From contig NZ_BOPG01000076.1 in NCBI RefSeq assembly GCF_016863635.1, positions 1 through 64,000 on the forward strand: a stretch of 64,000 nucleotides of DNA, given 5' to 3'. Made by a program: the position numbers and the translations under genes. The stretch comes from Virgisporangium aurantiacum (lineage in GTDB: Bacteria > Actinomycetota > Actinomycetes > Mycobacteriales > Micromonosporaceae). The notes under the pieces are model-generated. The model saw only the letters and a list, made by a program, of their open reading frames with translations, ran no database searches and had not been told where the DNA came from. Shown piece after piece: positions 11,056 to 20,154 of this stretch; the first letter of the stretch is position 1, and each line of letters starts with the position of its first letter.

Positions 11056-11934
11056 CTACGCGACCAGCTGGTTACGGCGGACGTCGGACCACGTCCGGGT
11101 GTCGGTGCAGATGCCGCAGGCCGGTCCGTAGAACTCCGGGCGGGCTTCGGCGTCGCCCATCAGATGGAACCGGAACCAGGCCGTGGTGGGCGCGGCGAAG
11201 GGGCCCGGGTCGCCGACGATCGTGAGGTGGTCGGCGTTTCTGACTTCGCCGTAGATCGCCGGAATGTGATCGGCGTCGTTGTAGAAGTACCTCACCAGAG
11301 CCGGAAGGACGATGCTGTCGTTCTGCCCGGCCATCAGGAACGCCGGAACGTGGACGTTGTCGATGTCGGCGAGCGGGCCGGGCTGGATCGGGACGATGGT
11401 GTCGATGCGTGAGTCGGCGCCGACCACGATGGCCGCCGCGCCGCCCTGGGAGTGGCCGGAGGCACCGATGTGTCCCAGGTCGACCCGGCGGTAGAAGATG
11501 CTGGCCGGGTTGCCGTCGGCCTGGGCCAGGGCGTCGATACCCAGTCGCATGGAGATTCCGAGATTGGAGGTCGGCGTGTTGGCGGCCGAGACGATGAAGC
11601 CGTGGCTGGCCCAGTGCAGGAGCAGTTCCCGGTAGACCAGCGGCGCGGCGCCGGTGCCGTTGCCCCACACGATGACCGGGTGGCGGCGCGGGCTCGACGC
11701 GATGTCGCGCGGGTAGTAGAGGGTGTTGACGGCGCCCACCTGGACGGCGGTGGCGTACGGGCCCGGGGCGTCCCAGGCACCGTTGACCGACGGGAAGGTC
11801 GAGGCCGCGGCGGCAGCGTGGGCGGGGGTTGCGGTGGACGGCATGCCGGCGGCCAGCACGGCGACGCAGAGCGCCGCTGTGCCGGTGCGAAGCGCCGTGC
11901 GGAGCCGGGATACCGGGCGCGAACGATGAGACAT
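11056..11934 (-). CDS. Secreted alpha/beta hydrolase (cutinase/PET-hydrolase-like esterase)
   Basis: 292 residues. It starts with a basic signal peptide (MSHRSRPVSRLRTALRTGTA..., cleavage around ATPAHAAAA near residue 42) after a good GAGGAGG site. The mature enzyme has HPVIVWGNGTG as oxyanion strand, the nucleophile elbow GHSQGG near residue 162, the Asp region MAGQNDSIV, and the His in RNADHLTIVGD. CGICTD near the C-terminus gives the disulfide common in actinobacterial polyesterases and chlorophyllase-like esterases. It probably acts on polymer esters outside the cell. Confidence 0.87.
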   Translation of the reverse strand: MSHRSRPVSRLRTALRTGTAALCVAVLAAGMPSTATPAHAAAAASTFPSVNGAWDAPGPYATAVQVGAVNTLYYPRDIASSPRRHPVIVWGNGTGAAPLVYRELLLHWASHGFIVSAANTPTSNLGISMRLGIDALAQADGNPASIFYRRVDLGHIGASGHSQGGAAAIVVGADSRIDTIVPIQPGPLADIDNVHVPAFLMAGQNDSIVLPALVRYFYNDADHIPAIYGEVRNADHLTIVGDPGPFAAPTTAWFRFHLMGDAEARPEFYGPACGICTDTRTWSDVRRNQLVA

Positions 11935-12050
11935 GGTGCCTCCTCGGTTCAGTGGGGGTGAATGAATCGTCGTGCCGGCGCCGAGGTGCTGTCAGTCCGC
12001 ACTTGCGGCAATGATTGACCCGCCGGTTTGGGCAATGTGACGATTCCTGG

Positions 12051-13187
12051 ATGGCCGACCTGGACGACCGGATAGCCCGCCGACTTCCCGGTCTCACCCG
12101 CGACATCGTTGCCGAATGCGCTGCTGAGATCCCCTTCTACCGGCAGGTGCCGGCGGCGGAGCTGGCCGGCCAGGTCACCGAATCGGTGCATGCGGTCTTG
12201 GGTCTATTGCTGAAGATGCTGCGAGACGGAGAGGTGCTCGGCCCGGCCGAGCTGACCTGGGTGGTGGAGATGTCGGCGCGCCGGGCGCGCGACCATCTGC
12301 CACTCGAGGCGGCGCTGGCCGCCTACCTGATCGGAGCCCGGCTGTGGTGGCGGACGGTGACCGACGTCGCCACCCCCGACGACCTCGCCGAGGCGGGGAC
12401 GCGCCTGCTGGATGGCCTGTCCAGCATGATGCCCGCCGTCGTCCTGGCCCACCTGCAGGCTCAGGAAGACCTGCGTAGCGAAGACAAGCGGGTCCGGCGC
12501 GAACTGCTGGCCGCCCTGCTCTCCGGGCACCCGTACGAGGCACTGGCGCAGGCGGCGCGGGTCGAGGTCGGTCGGCGGCACACGGTGCTCCGGCTGAAAT
12601 TCTCGCCCCGGCCCGCGGACCGATTGGTGCAGGCGGCGATGGACGCGCACACCGGCACAGCCGTCCTGATGGACCACATCGACGGCATCGCGCTGCTGCC
12701 CGACGGAGTCGACCCGGAGTCCCTGATCGCCGACCTGCGTACGGCGCTGGACACCACCGTGCTGGCCGCCGCCGTCGAGGCCGCCGTCCCCGCCATGATC
12801 CCCACCGCGTCCGCGGAGGCACGCGAGGTGATGGACGTCGTCGGCATGACCGGCCGCACGGCGGGCCTGTACCGGTTCGACGACGTGCTCGTGGAGTATC
12901 AGCTGGCCCGTCCAGGGCCGGGACTGCGACGGCTGGCGGCCAAACTGGACCCGCTCGCCGATCACCCCTACCTGCTGGAGACCTTGCGCAGCTTCGTCCA
13001 CCATGGCCACAACCGCCGGCAGACCGCTCTCGAACTGCACATCCACCGCAACACCCTGGACTACCGGCTCCAACGCATCACCACGCTGACCGGTCTCGAC
13101 CCGGCCGTACCCGCACACGCCCGCATCCTGGACGCCGCCCTGACGGCCCGTTCCCTGACCGGCAACACCGCACGGCTCCCCTCGTGA
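12051..13187 (+). CDS. PucR/CdaR-type transcriptional regulator
   Basis: 378 residues from ATG 12051. The first two thirds contain a RsbRD-like helical N-terminus (LPGLTRDIVAECAAEIPFY) and a GGDEF-like middle domain. The C-terminal 60 residues are the PucR HTH: LRSFVHHGHNRRQTALELH followed by IHRNTLDYRLQRITTLTGLD. Such regulators sense small metabolites and activate adjacent catabolic genes. The gene is divergent from the secreted esterase; the 116 bases between them should hold both promoters, and the esterase operon is the natural target. Confidence 0.9.
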   Translation: MADLDDRIARRLPGLTRDIVAECAAEIPFYRQVPAAELAGQVTESVHAVLGLLLKMLRDGEVLGPAELTWVVEMSARRARDHLPLEAALAAYLIGARLWWRTVTDVATPDDLAEAGTRLLDGLSSMMPAVVLAHLQAQEDLRSEDKRVRRELLAALLSGHPYEALAQAARVEVGRRHTVLRLKFSPRPADRLVQAAMDAHTGTAVLMDHIDGIALLPDGVDPESLIADLRTALDTTVLAAAVEAAVPAMIPTASAEAREVMDVVGMTGRTAGLYRFDDVLVEYQLARPGPGLRRLAAKLDPLADHPYLLETLRSFVHHGHNRRQTALELHIHRNTLDYRLQRITTLTGLDPAVPAHARILDAALTARSLTGNTARLPS

Positions 13188-13512
13188 CGTGACGGACATT
13201 CCCGACCGGCTTGGCGGCCGGCAGCATGGGCGGATGGGTTCGATCACCAACCGGGTCATCGGGAAGTTTGTTGCACCACGTCCGGACCCGGCGGGGGTCA
13301 GTTCGGTCGAGCGGGAGTACCAGCGTCAGCCCTTCCGCGTGACGCGGCGGCGGGGTGCCTACCGGCACATCGTGCGTTCCGGCGCCCTGAACACCGAGGG
13401 ATACGGGCGGCGGTAGCGGGGGGACCGCAGCTGCGCCGGAACGGCACACCGCCTCATCTGACGAACGCGCCCCAGGAATGCCTGGGACGCGTTCGCGGGT
13501 GGTCGATCCGGC
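13188..13512. other. Intergenic region; one doubtful small frame
   Basis: A plus-strand frame 13234-13416 (ATG GGT TCG...) could encode a 60-residue basic protein (VIGKFVAPRPDPAGVSSVER) but it has no clear ribosome binding site and no recognised relatives, so I do not call it a gene. The right end holds the terminator at 13462-13495. Confidence 0.4.
13462..13495 (-). terminator. Hairpin terminator of the small secreted-protein gene
   Basis: CGAACGCG-C-CCCAGG, loop AATG, CCTGGG-A-CGCGTTCG: a stem of 14 pairs with one internal mismatch. It begins 17 bases past the stop codon of the minus-strand gene at 13513. There is no T run, as is common for actinomycete terminators. Confidence 0.75.
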
Positions 13513-13737
13513 TCAGTAGATGAGGTAGAGGTCGAAGCCACCGAGGTTGTGCGCCACGCATTGGTAGCCCCACACCTTCGGGCTGGAGTTGACGATCGCC
13601 TTCCCCATCTGCGCGCATTCCACCGCGGTCGTGTAGTGCGCGCGCCACACCGTCCGCTCCGTTGTCGCCTGCGCACCGCTCAGCGGCACCATCGCCACGG
13701 CGAGACCAAGCACACCAGCGGCCACAATCTTTCGCAT
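13513..13737 (-). CDS. Small secreted protein, 74 residues
   Basis: The start at 13737 is fixed by AGGAG eight bases upstream. It opens with a Sec signal peptide (MRKIVAAGVLGLAVAMVPLS, cleavage near GAQATTE), leaving a mature peptide of about 48 residues with two cysteines (VECAQMGK and YQCVAHN) that likely form one disulfide. It ends FDLYLIY. It resembles the many short exported proteins of actinomycetes with no known role. A strong hairpin follows the gene, so it is monocistronic. Confidence 0.8.
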   Translation of the reverse strand: MRKIVAAGVLGLAVAMVPLSGAQATTERTVWRAHYTTAVECAQMGKAIVNSSPKVWGYQCVAHNLGGFDLYLIY

Positions 13738-14008
13738 TCCACAACTCCTGAGATAGCCGGACCAGTCTTTTATGAAGCCAGTGCTGTGCAGGATCGGCTG
13801 CACTCGGCAGAGCCAGCACGGTCGCGACGCGAGTCTTCCGAACCTCGCTACCGTGCCCGCTGCGGATGAACGTCCAGAAGCTAGCGAGGGCCTCTTTCAC
13901 TCTCCTCTCAATCACCTGTCACCTCGATCGGCTCTCAATCGAGCGTCGATAATGGATTCATGCATGTCGGCCTCGTTGTTCCGGCGCCACTCCGCAGCGG
14001 GCCGTGGC

Positions 14009-14758
14009 ATGGACTTTCCTGACATCGGCGTGCCGGCGATGGCCGTCGCGGTGGCGTCGGGGCCGTGGCTGCGCGGTCTGGTCTTCGCGCATTCCGTCGC
14101 TTACCGGCATCCGCTACGTCGACGATGCCCGACGTGCGGCGTCGTCGCTGTCCGGGTTGCGGGACGTGGCGTCCTGGCCGCTGCTCCGGTCGACGGCCGG
14201 TGCCATCTCTGTGGTGTGCCGCTGGGCCGGCCGGTTGGCACCGTCGAGGGGACCGCCGCCGCAGTGCTGGTGGTGCTTGCGTTGGTGGCGCCGTCGGGCT
14301 GGGTGCTGGCGGCGTGGTCGTGGACGGCGTTGCTCGGGATCGCGCTCGCCTATGTCGATCTCGCGGTACTGCGTCTGCCGGATGCGCTGACCGTGGCGGC
14401 GGGCCTTGGCAGCCTCGCCCTGCTCGGTGTCGCGGCGGTCGCGACCGACAGCCCCGGGCGTTGGTGGCAGGCGCTGGCCGGTGGACTCGGACTCGGCGTC
14501 CTGTATTCGATACCGATCCTGTCGAGGGCCATGGGCATGGGTCGCGGGGACAGGATGCTGGCCGTGGTCGTCGGCATCAACGTCGGCTGGCTCGGGCTCG
14601 CCGCGCTCGTCACCGCGACTGTGGCCACGGCGGCGATCGCGGCGGTGTACACGGTGGCGAAGCTGGTCGGGCGGCAGTTGCGGCTGACGGACCACGTTCC
14701 GGTGGGTCCGTTCATCCTGATTGGCGGGCTGGTGGCGATCGTTCGTCATGCGGTCTGA
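14009..14758 (+). CDS. Prepilin peptidase / type IV leader peptidase (A24 family)
   Basis: About 249 residues from ATG 14009 (ATGs at 13952 and 13964 are possible but would add a soluble tail). It has two zinc-type CxxC pairs (CPTCG and CHLCG) in the N-terminal loop and six or more membrane segments. The two catalytic aspartates are seen in YVDLAVLRLPDALT and in MGRGDRML (the GxGD site). It would cleave and perhaps N-methylate prepilins or Flp/Tad pilins at the inner face of the membrane. No pilin genes lie in the window, so it is an orphan here. Confidence 0.85.
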   Translation: MDFPDIGVPAMAVAVASGPWLRGLVFAHSVAYRHPLRRRCPTCGVVAVRVAGRGVLAAAPVDGRCHLCGVPLGRPVGTVEGTAAAVLVVLALVAPSGWVLAAWSWTALLGIALAYVDLAVLRLPDALTVAAGLGSLALLGVAAVATDSPGRWWQALAGGLGLGVLYSIPILSRAMGMGRGDRMLAVVVGINVGWLGLAALVTATVATAAIAAVYTVAKLVGRQLRLTDHVPVGPFILIGGLVAIVRHAV

Positions 14759-14796
14759 GCGCGGCGGTGCGCTGTCCCGAGCGCGGAGCGTGAGCC

Positions 14797-15720
14797 GTGG
14801 ACGGCGCAGCACAGCAAGTCCCCGCTCATGTGACCCGGGGTCTACTAGGTCATCCTGGTCCTGTGCCCGAGCGTTCAGAGGCTGCCGTGGTCGCGTTGTT
14901 CGAGGCGGACAACGGCGACGGTGTGCTCGCCGCCCTTTCCGGCCTGTCCGATGACGTGCGGGTGCCGGCCTGGGAGGCGCTACGTAGGCGGCTGTGCGCG
15001 GTGCTCGGGCCGGAGCAGCGGCAGGGCCTGACCGATCAGGCCTGGAGCGAACGCATCCGGACCCGGGCCCTCCTGGCCCTGGCCGTGGGCCCGGTCGACG
15101 TGGCAAAGCGGGTGGGCTCGTACGTGTACCTGCATCCACCCGCGACCGACGTGGAACGGGTGCTCGCCTCACGAACGCGCGAGTGGCGCGAGGCGTTCAC
15201 CGAGGCCACCTTGCACGCCGAGGCCGCCGAGACAGAGGTCGGTCTGTTCGGCCCCCTCTGGTGGGACATCTGGCGACGGCTGCGGCATCTGGAGCGGGCC
15301 GGGGCGCTGCGGCCGGACGGCACGTCGCCGCACTACCTCGTGCTGATGGTCAGGGGTCTGCTGTTCAGCGACTCCATAGTCGGCGCCATCGGTGCGGACC
15401 CCGAGTTGGCCGAACGGTCGATCTGGTCCCTGTTCGAGCCCGCGCCCGTTGTGCAGAAGGCCTTGCTGGGATCCGAGCGGTACTGGAACCCGGGCAACAC
15501 CTGGCGGGTCGCGTTGGTTCGCCTGGCGCTGACCGGAATCCTCGATCGTCAGCGGCTCGCCGACGCCGCCGCGGTCGCCGCTGAGGACGGACGAATGAAG
15601 CGCAACCACCGCAGCTGGTACCGCAGGATTCCGCAGATGCTCGCCGACCCGGACCTCCTCCCGCAGGTGCCGGACCACGGTCCACCGCCGCCCGGCAACC
15701 AGCTGCGCCGGCCGAGCTGA
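14797..15720 (+). CDS. Hypothetical protein, 307 residues
   Basis: Not recognised with confidence. The protein is all-helical in appearance and rich in Trp (FGPLWWDIWRRLRHLE, SERYWNPGNTWRVALVRLAL). The C-terminal WYRRIPQMLADP recalls the repeated helical units of DUF6493-type proteins, but the rest is too different to assign it. There is no signal peptide or membrane segment. It is 38 bases downstream of the prepilin peptidase and may share its transcript. The start could also be the GTG at 14863. Confidence 0.65.
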   Translation: MDGAAQQVPAHVTRGLLGHPGPVPERSEAAVVALFEADNGDGVLAALSGLSDDVRVPAWEALRRRLCAVLGPEQRQGLTDQAWSERIRTRALLALAVGPVDVAKRVGSYVYLHPPATDVERVLASRTREWREAFTEATLHAEAAETEVGLFGPLWWDIWRRLRHLERAGALRPDGTSPHYLVLMVRGLLFSDSIVGAIGADPELAERSIWSLFEPAPVVQKALLGSERYWNPGNTWRVALVRLALTGILDRQRLADAAAVAAEDGRMKRNHRSWYRRIPQMLADPDLLPQVPDHGPPPPGNQLRRPS

Positions 15721-15768
15721 CACCGGCGACCCACCGCAACGGCGGCGGTTCTCGACTCAGCGGGCAAC

Positions 15769-16509
15769 TCAGGAGAGGTCGGCGGCGGCCGTTCTCAGCG
15801 CGGTCACCAATCGGGTCGGAACCTCCGCGCCCCGGGCCGACGCGCCCAGCGCCCACCACGTCTGCGGCCCGTCCCCCGGCACCGCGACCCCCGCACAGCA
15901 GACGCCGCCCCGGAACTGCCCGTGCTCGACCACCACCTCGCCCGGCCGCAGGCGGCACACCTCGGCCTCGACCTCGGCGGGTTCGGTGGGCGTCGCCGGG
16001 GTGAAGCGGGGCATGCCGTGCGTGGCCAGCATTCTGCGCCGGGCCGGGCGGGCGAGCGTCGCCAACAGGGCCTTTCCCAGCGCGGTCGCGTGCACCGCGG
16101 TCTCCAGGCCGACCTGCAGGTCTTCGATCCACGGCGACCTGTCGCCCTCGACCAGGTCGACGATCACCAGGTGGTCGGCGGCCAGGCGGGCCAGGTAGGC
16201 CGTGTGGCCGGAGACGAGCGCCAGGTGACGCAGCACCGCGTGCGCCCGCGGCGGACGGTGGAAGCCGTCGACCATTTCGTGGAACCGCTCCGCGACCTGC
16301 GGGCCGGCGACGTACCCACCCGAGGGCAGCCGCACCAGGTAGCCCTCGTAGCAGAGGGTGCGGACCAGGTGGTAGGTGGTGGCCAGGTTGAGCCCGCATT
16401 GCCGGGCGATCACCTTGACCGGCACGGGGCGCGGTGCGGCCGAGACTCGCTCGATGATCCGCAGGGCGCGGGAGACGCTCTGGATCAGTCCAGTCGGCTG
16501 GGCTGGCAT
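15769..16509 (-). CDS. IclR-family transcriptional regulator
   Basis: 246 residues from ATG 16509 (the frame is open further upstream but that part overlaps the divergent gene). The winged HTH covers SVSRALRIIERVSA...VKVIARQCGLNLATTYHLVRTL (residues ~10-60), followed by the IclR effector domain (HATALGKALLATLARPAR, residues ~125-142). It is divergent from the MIP18-like/amidohydrolase pair with 108 bases between starts and probably represses or activates that pair in response to an aromatic or ketone-type metabolite. Confidence 0.9.
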   Translation of the reverse strand: MPAQPTGLIQSVSRALRIIERVSAAPRPVPVKVIARQCGLNLATTYHLVRTLCYEGYLVRLPSGGYVAGPQVAERFHEMVDGFHRPPRAHAVLRHLALVSGHTAYLARLAADHLVIVDLVEGDRSPWIEDLQVGLETAVHATALGKALLATLARPARRRMLATHGMPRFTPATPTEPAEVEAEVCRLRPGEVVVEHGQFRGGVCCAGVAVPGDGPQTWWALGASARGAEVPTRLVTALRTAAADLS

Positions 16510-16617
16510 GCCACCAGCATGCCGCCGTGTGCCGGGCGGGCGGAACCCGGCGTCCCGGATCAGTATCTGAAAAACGCGGCCTTCCAGTCCCGGTCGGAGC
16601 CGGCACACGATGGCCCC

Positions 16618-16983
16618 ATGGTTCCCCGCTGGGCACTCGACGCGTTGGCCGACGTCTACGACCCGTGCTGCCGGGAGAAGGGCATCTCCGTCGTCGACAT
16701 GGGGCTGGTGCGTACCGTCTCGGAGGATGCCGGAAACGTCCGGGTCGAGCTGCTGCTGACCTCTGGTTGGTGCCCGTTCGCCGCGCGGGTGCTCACGGAC
16801 GTGCACGACAGCATCGCCCGGCAGCCGGGCGTGAACGCCGTCGAGGTCGAGATCGTGTGGGACGAACCGTGGACGACCGACCGCCTCTCCCCCGCCGCCC
16901 GCCGGCAGTTGCGCTTCCTTCCCGATCCGGCGGCCGTCGAGGATCGCGACGCCTACCTTGCATCGAAAGGTCTGAAACCATGA
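16618..16983 (+). CDS. MIP18/DUF59-family iron-sulfur assembly-like protein
   Basis: 121 residues. WALDALADVYDPCCREKGISVVDMGLV and the block LLLTSGWCPFAARVLTDV match the DUF59 fold of PaaD/SufT-type proteins, with the conserved Cys in SGWCP. Such proteins help load Fe-S or di-iron clusters into a client enzyme. Its stop overlaps the start of the amidohydrolase (ATGA at 16981). The same two-gene pair accompanies binuclear-iron propane/acetone/phenol-type monooxygenases in mycobacteria and Gordonia, but no monooxygenase is present here. Confidence 0.8.
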   Translation: MVPRWALDALADVYDPCCREKGISVVDMGLVRTVSEDAGNVRVELLLTSGWCPFAARVLTDVHDSIARQPGVNAVEVEIVWDEPWTTDRLSPAARRQLRFLPDPAAVEDRDAYLASKGLKP

Positions 16984-17972
16984 TCGACGACGTGTTCGTG
17001 TTCGACGGAGTCGCCCACGTGTTCAACTTCGAACCGAAGAACGCGTTCGGCAAGCCCGGAGAGATGTTCTCCAACCACCTCTACGCGTTCCACACCACGC
17101 TCACCCCGCCGGGCGAAACGGTACTGCCGCCCGAGGAGTTCCTGAAGCAGTGGACCGTGCCCGACATCCGGCAGATGGTCTACGACGAGTCCGACACCGA
17201 CATGCTCGTCGCGATGCCGTTGCCGTTGACCGACCTCTTCCACGACGGCTTGAGCCCCTGGGAGGCGTGCGCCGACCTCGCCTCGCGCGACCCCGACCGC
17301 ACCGTGTTCTGGGGCTCGGTCAACCCGCTCGAGGGGCGCAGAGCGCTGGACCTGATGGAGCGGCAGGTCGGCGAGTTCGGTGCGAAGGCGTTCAAGTTCT
17401 ACAACGTGCGCTACGACTACGGGTCGCCGTACCCGTGGCGCATGGACGACCCGCGGGTGGCGTTCCCCGTGTTCGAGAAGGCGCAGGAGTTGGGCGTCAA
17501 CCTGATCGGCGTCCACAAGGGAGTGCCGCTCGGACCGCAACCGATCGAACACACCCAGACCTGGGACATGGACGGCGCCGCGGCCAACTTCCCCGACATC
17601 AACTTCATCATCTACCACGTCGGGCTGCCGTTCCTCGACGAGACGTGTTGGCAGCTGATCCGCTACCCGAACCTGTACGCCTCACTCGCCGCGACGATCA
17701 ACTTCCTGGTGCGCGCGCCGCGGATGTTCGCCGAGATCCTCGGCAAGCTCCTGTTCTGGTGCGGCGAAGACAAGATCGTCTACGGCTCGGAGGCGCCGAT
17801 CTTCCACCCGCAGTGGGCGCTGCGCGCGTTCATGGACTTCGAGATCCCCGCCGACCTGTGCGAGGGCTACGGCTACCCGCAGCTCACCGACCAGGCGAAG
17901 CGGAAGATCCTCGGCGAGAACCTGCTGCGCCTGCACGGGATGGATGTCGATCAGGCCCGCGCCCGAGCCTGA
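16981..17972 (+). CDS. Amidohydrolase-2 family TIM-barrel hydrolase
   Basis: 330 residues. Amidohydrolase-2 signatures include GVHKGVPLGPQP (metal-ligand His), NFIIYHVGLPFLDE (second His) and KIVYGSEAPIFHPQWAL near residue 265, where the usual metal-binding Asp of G-[ST]-D is replaced by Glu (GSEAP). AFKFYNVRYDYG holds the Lys region. Proteins of this type sit beside soluble di-iron monooxygenases (Mim/Prm loci), where they are thought to assist maturation or process ring-opened products. Translationally coupled to the MIP18-like gene. Confidence 0.83.
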
Positions 17973-18009
17973 TCGACACGTCTGCCCACGAAGCCAGAAC
18001 AAGCGGAGT

Positions 18010-20154
18010 TCAGGTTTCGGTCGACCCTGTCGAGCCGCTCTCGTCGCCGCCCCGAACCGCCCGCAGCAGCAGGTCCGACACGTCGGCCACCCGTACCTCC
18101 TCCGCCGCCTTGCCCTGCTGGACGCGGGTTGCCACGCCGTCGGTGAGCATGACGATGCAGTAGGGACAGGCCGCGGTCACCACGTCGGCCCCGGTTGCCA
18201 GCGCCTCGTCCGTGCGGTTCTCGTTGATGCGGGTGCCGATCTTCTCCTCCATCCACATGCGGGCGCCGCCGGCACCGCAGCAGAACGAGGTGGTCCGGTT
18301 GCGGGGCATCTCGTTGAACGTCAGTCCCGGAACGCTGCCGAGGATGTCGCGCGGTGGGCTGAACACCCGGTTGTGCCGGCCGAGGTAGCAGGGATCGTGG
18401 TAGGTGACCGTCGCGTCGACCGGATGGGCCGGCACGAGCCTTCCCTCGGCCACGAGCCGGGCCAGCAGTTGGGTGTGGTGCATCACCTCGTAGTTGCCGC
18501 CCAGTTGCGGGTACTCGTTGGCCAGCGCGTTGAAGCAGTGGGCGCAGGTCACCACGATCCTGCGCACGCCGGCCTCATTGAGGGTGGCCACGTTCTGCTG
18601 GGCCTTTTCCTGGAAGAGGAGTTCCTGGCCCATCCGGCGGGCCGGATCGCCCGTGCAGGTCTCGCCGCCGCCGAGCACCATGAACGACACCCCGGCCGTG
18701 TCGAGCAATTCCGCCACGGTTCGGGTGGTCCGCTTGGCGCGGTCGTCGAGGGATCCGGCGCAGCCGACCCACAGCAGGTAGTCGACGTCCTCCGGAATCC
18801 GGTCCGTCCCGTCGTCGCCGAGCACCCGGACGGTGAAGGGCAGGTCCTTCATCCATTCCAGGCGCGCGCCGGAGCCACGTCCCCAGGGATCGCCGGCCCG
18901 CTCGATGTTGCGCAGCATCACCCCGGCCTCGCGGGGGAACGCCGATTCGATCAGCACCTGGTAGCGCCGCATGTCGACGATGTGGTCGACGTGTTCGATG
19001 TCGACCGGGCACTGCTCGACGCACGCCCCGCACGTGACGCACGACCACAGGACGTCGGGATCGATGACGCCGCCGTCCCCGGCCGGCCCGACCAGCGGTC
19101 GCTCGGCCTCGGCCAGCACGTCGGCGGGCAGCGTCGCACGTTGCTCGTCGGATCCGGCCAGCAGGTACGGCGCCTTGGCAAGGGCGTGGTCGCGCAGGCT
19201 CATGATCAGCAGCTTGGGGTTCAACGGCTTTTCGGTGTTCCAGGCGGGGCACTGCGACTGGCAGCGGCCGCACTCCGTACACGTCCCGAAGTCGAGGAAT
19301 CCCTTCCAGGTGAAGTCCTCGATGGACCCGCGGCCGATCTTGTCGTCCTCCCCCGGGTCTTCGAAGTCCACGGCTTTGCCGTTCGAGTACACCGGCTGCA
19401 GCGGCCCGAGCGCCCGCGGCCGGCGCGAGAACGCGACGTTGAGCGGGGCCAGGAAGATGTGCAGGTGCTTGGAGTGCACCACGAGAACGAGGAAGCCGAG
19501 GACCACACCGAGCGAGGCGAGGATTCCGACCGTCTCCAGTACGTCGTTGGCGGTGTCGCCCAACGGCTCGAGTACTTTCGCCGCTGCCTCCGACGCGAAC
19601 GCTCCGTGCTCGAACGGAAAGTTGCCGGTGTTGATCTGTGCGCCCCGGTACAAAAGCAGCGTCCACATCACATTGAAGATCATGAACAGGACGAGCCACG
19701 CGCCGTCGAGGTGGGAGCCGAAGAAACGGGACTTCCGGCCGGCCCGCTTCGGGCTCTCCCGCAGCCGGATCACGGTGAAGACGACCAGCCCGCACAGCAC
19801 CGCGACGATAAAGCAGTCTTCGACGAACCCCAGCCAGGCCTGCTGGCCGATGACCGGGATGGCGAAGTCGCGTTCGAACAACGCACCGAAACCCTCGACG
19901 ATGGTGGCGCCCAGAATCACGAAGCCCCAGAACACGGCGAAGTGCGCCACGCCCGGCACGGTCCAGACGAGGAGCTTGCGCTGGCCGAGCACCTCGGTTC
20001 CGACGGCGCGCACTCGCGGGCCCACCGCATCGAGGCGCTCCGGCTCGACCGGCTGAGCGGCGCGTCCCAACCGGTACAGCAGCAGGATCCGCCGACCGGC
20101 GAGCGCGAACGCCGCGGCCGTCAGCATCAGCCCGAGCACAAGACGTAGAATCAC
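18010..20154 (-). CDS. etfD: Membrane Fe-S oxidoreductase of the EtfD type (ETF:menaquinone link)
   Basis: 714 residues from GTG 20154, which overlaps the etfA stop (GTGA) and is preceded by GGAGG. The N-terminal ~270 residues contain about six membrane segments (NarI/DUF3483-like cytochrome part, e.g. VPGVAHFAVFWGFVILGATI). Two 4Fe-4S motifs follow: CTECGRCQSQCP near 330 and CVTCGACVEQCP near 410. Two CCG-type domains come last (GCAGSLDD...TCAHCFNAL; DPCYLGR...CCGAGGARMW). This is the layout of mycobacterial EtfD (Rv0338c), which passes electrons from EtfAB to menaquinone during fatty-acid oxidation. Confidence 0.9.
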   Translation of the reverse strand: MILRLVLGLMLTAAAFALAGRRILLLYRLGRAAQPVEPERLDAVGPRVRAVGTEVLGQRKLLVWTVPGVAHFAVFWGFVILGATIVEGFGALFERDFAIPVIGQQAWLGFVEDCFIVAVLCGLVVFTVIRLRESPKRAGRKSRFFGSHLDGAWLVLFMIFNVMWTLLLYRGAQINTGNFPFEHGAFASEAAAKVLEPLGDTANDVLETVGILASLGVVLGFLVLVVHSKHLHIFLAPLNVAFSRRPRALGPLQPVYSNGKAVDFEDPGEDDKIGRGSIEDFTWKGFLDFGTCTECGRCQSQCPAWNTEKPLNPKLLIMSLRDHALAKAPYLLAGSDEQRATLPADVLAEAERPLVGPAGDGGVIDPDVLWSCVTCGACVEQCPVDIEHVDHIVDMRRYQVLIESAFPREAGVMLRNIERAGDPWGRGSGARLEWMKDLPFTVRVLGDDGTDRIPEDVDYLLWVGCAGSLDDRAKRTTRTVAELLDTAGVSFMVLGGGETCTGDPARRMGQELLFQEKAQQNVATLNEAGVRRIVVTCAHCFNALANEYPQLGGNYEVMHHTQLLARLVAEGRLVPAHPVDATVTYHDPCYLGRHNRVFSPPRDILGSVPGLTFNEMPRNRTTSFCCGAGGARMWMEEKIGTRINENRTDEALATGADVVTAACPYCIVMLTDGVATRVQQGKAAEEVRVADVSDLLLRAVRGGDESGSTGSTET

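Noticed and set aside
13234-13416. Possible 60-residue plus-strand protein after the PucR gene
   Set aside because: No ribosome binding site, no signal or family, and strongly basic composition as in random GC-rich frames; kept only as a note in the intergenic entry.
14114-15172. 352-codon minus-strand frame opposite the prepilin peptidase
   Set aside because: Arg/Pro-rich shadow; the plus strand has both CxxC pairs and the GxGD site of A24 peptidases.
17944-20148. 734-codon open frame on the plus strand opposite etfD
   Set aside because: It is the antisense shadow of a gene with clear Fe-S motifs; the composition (His/Arg/Gly/Pro-rich, no domain) is that of GC-rich non-coding frames.
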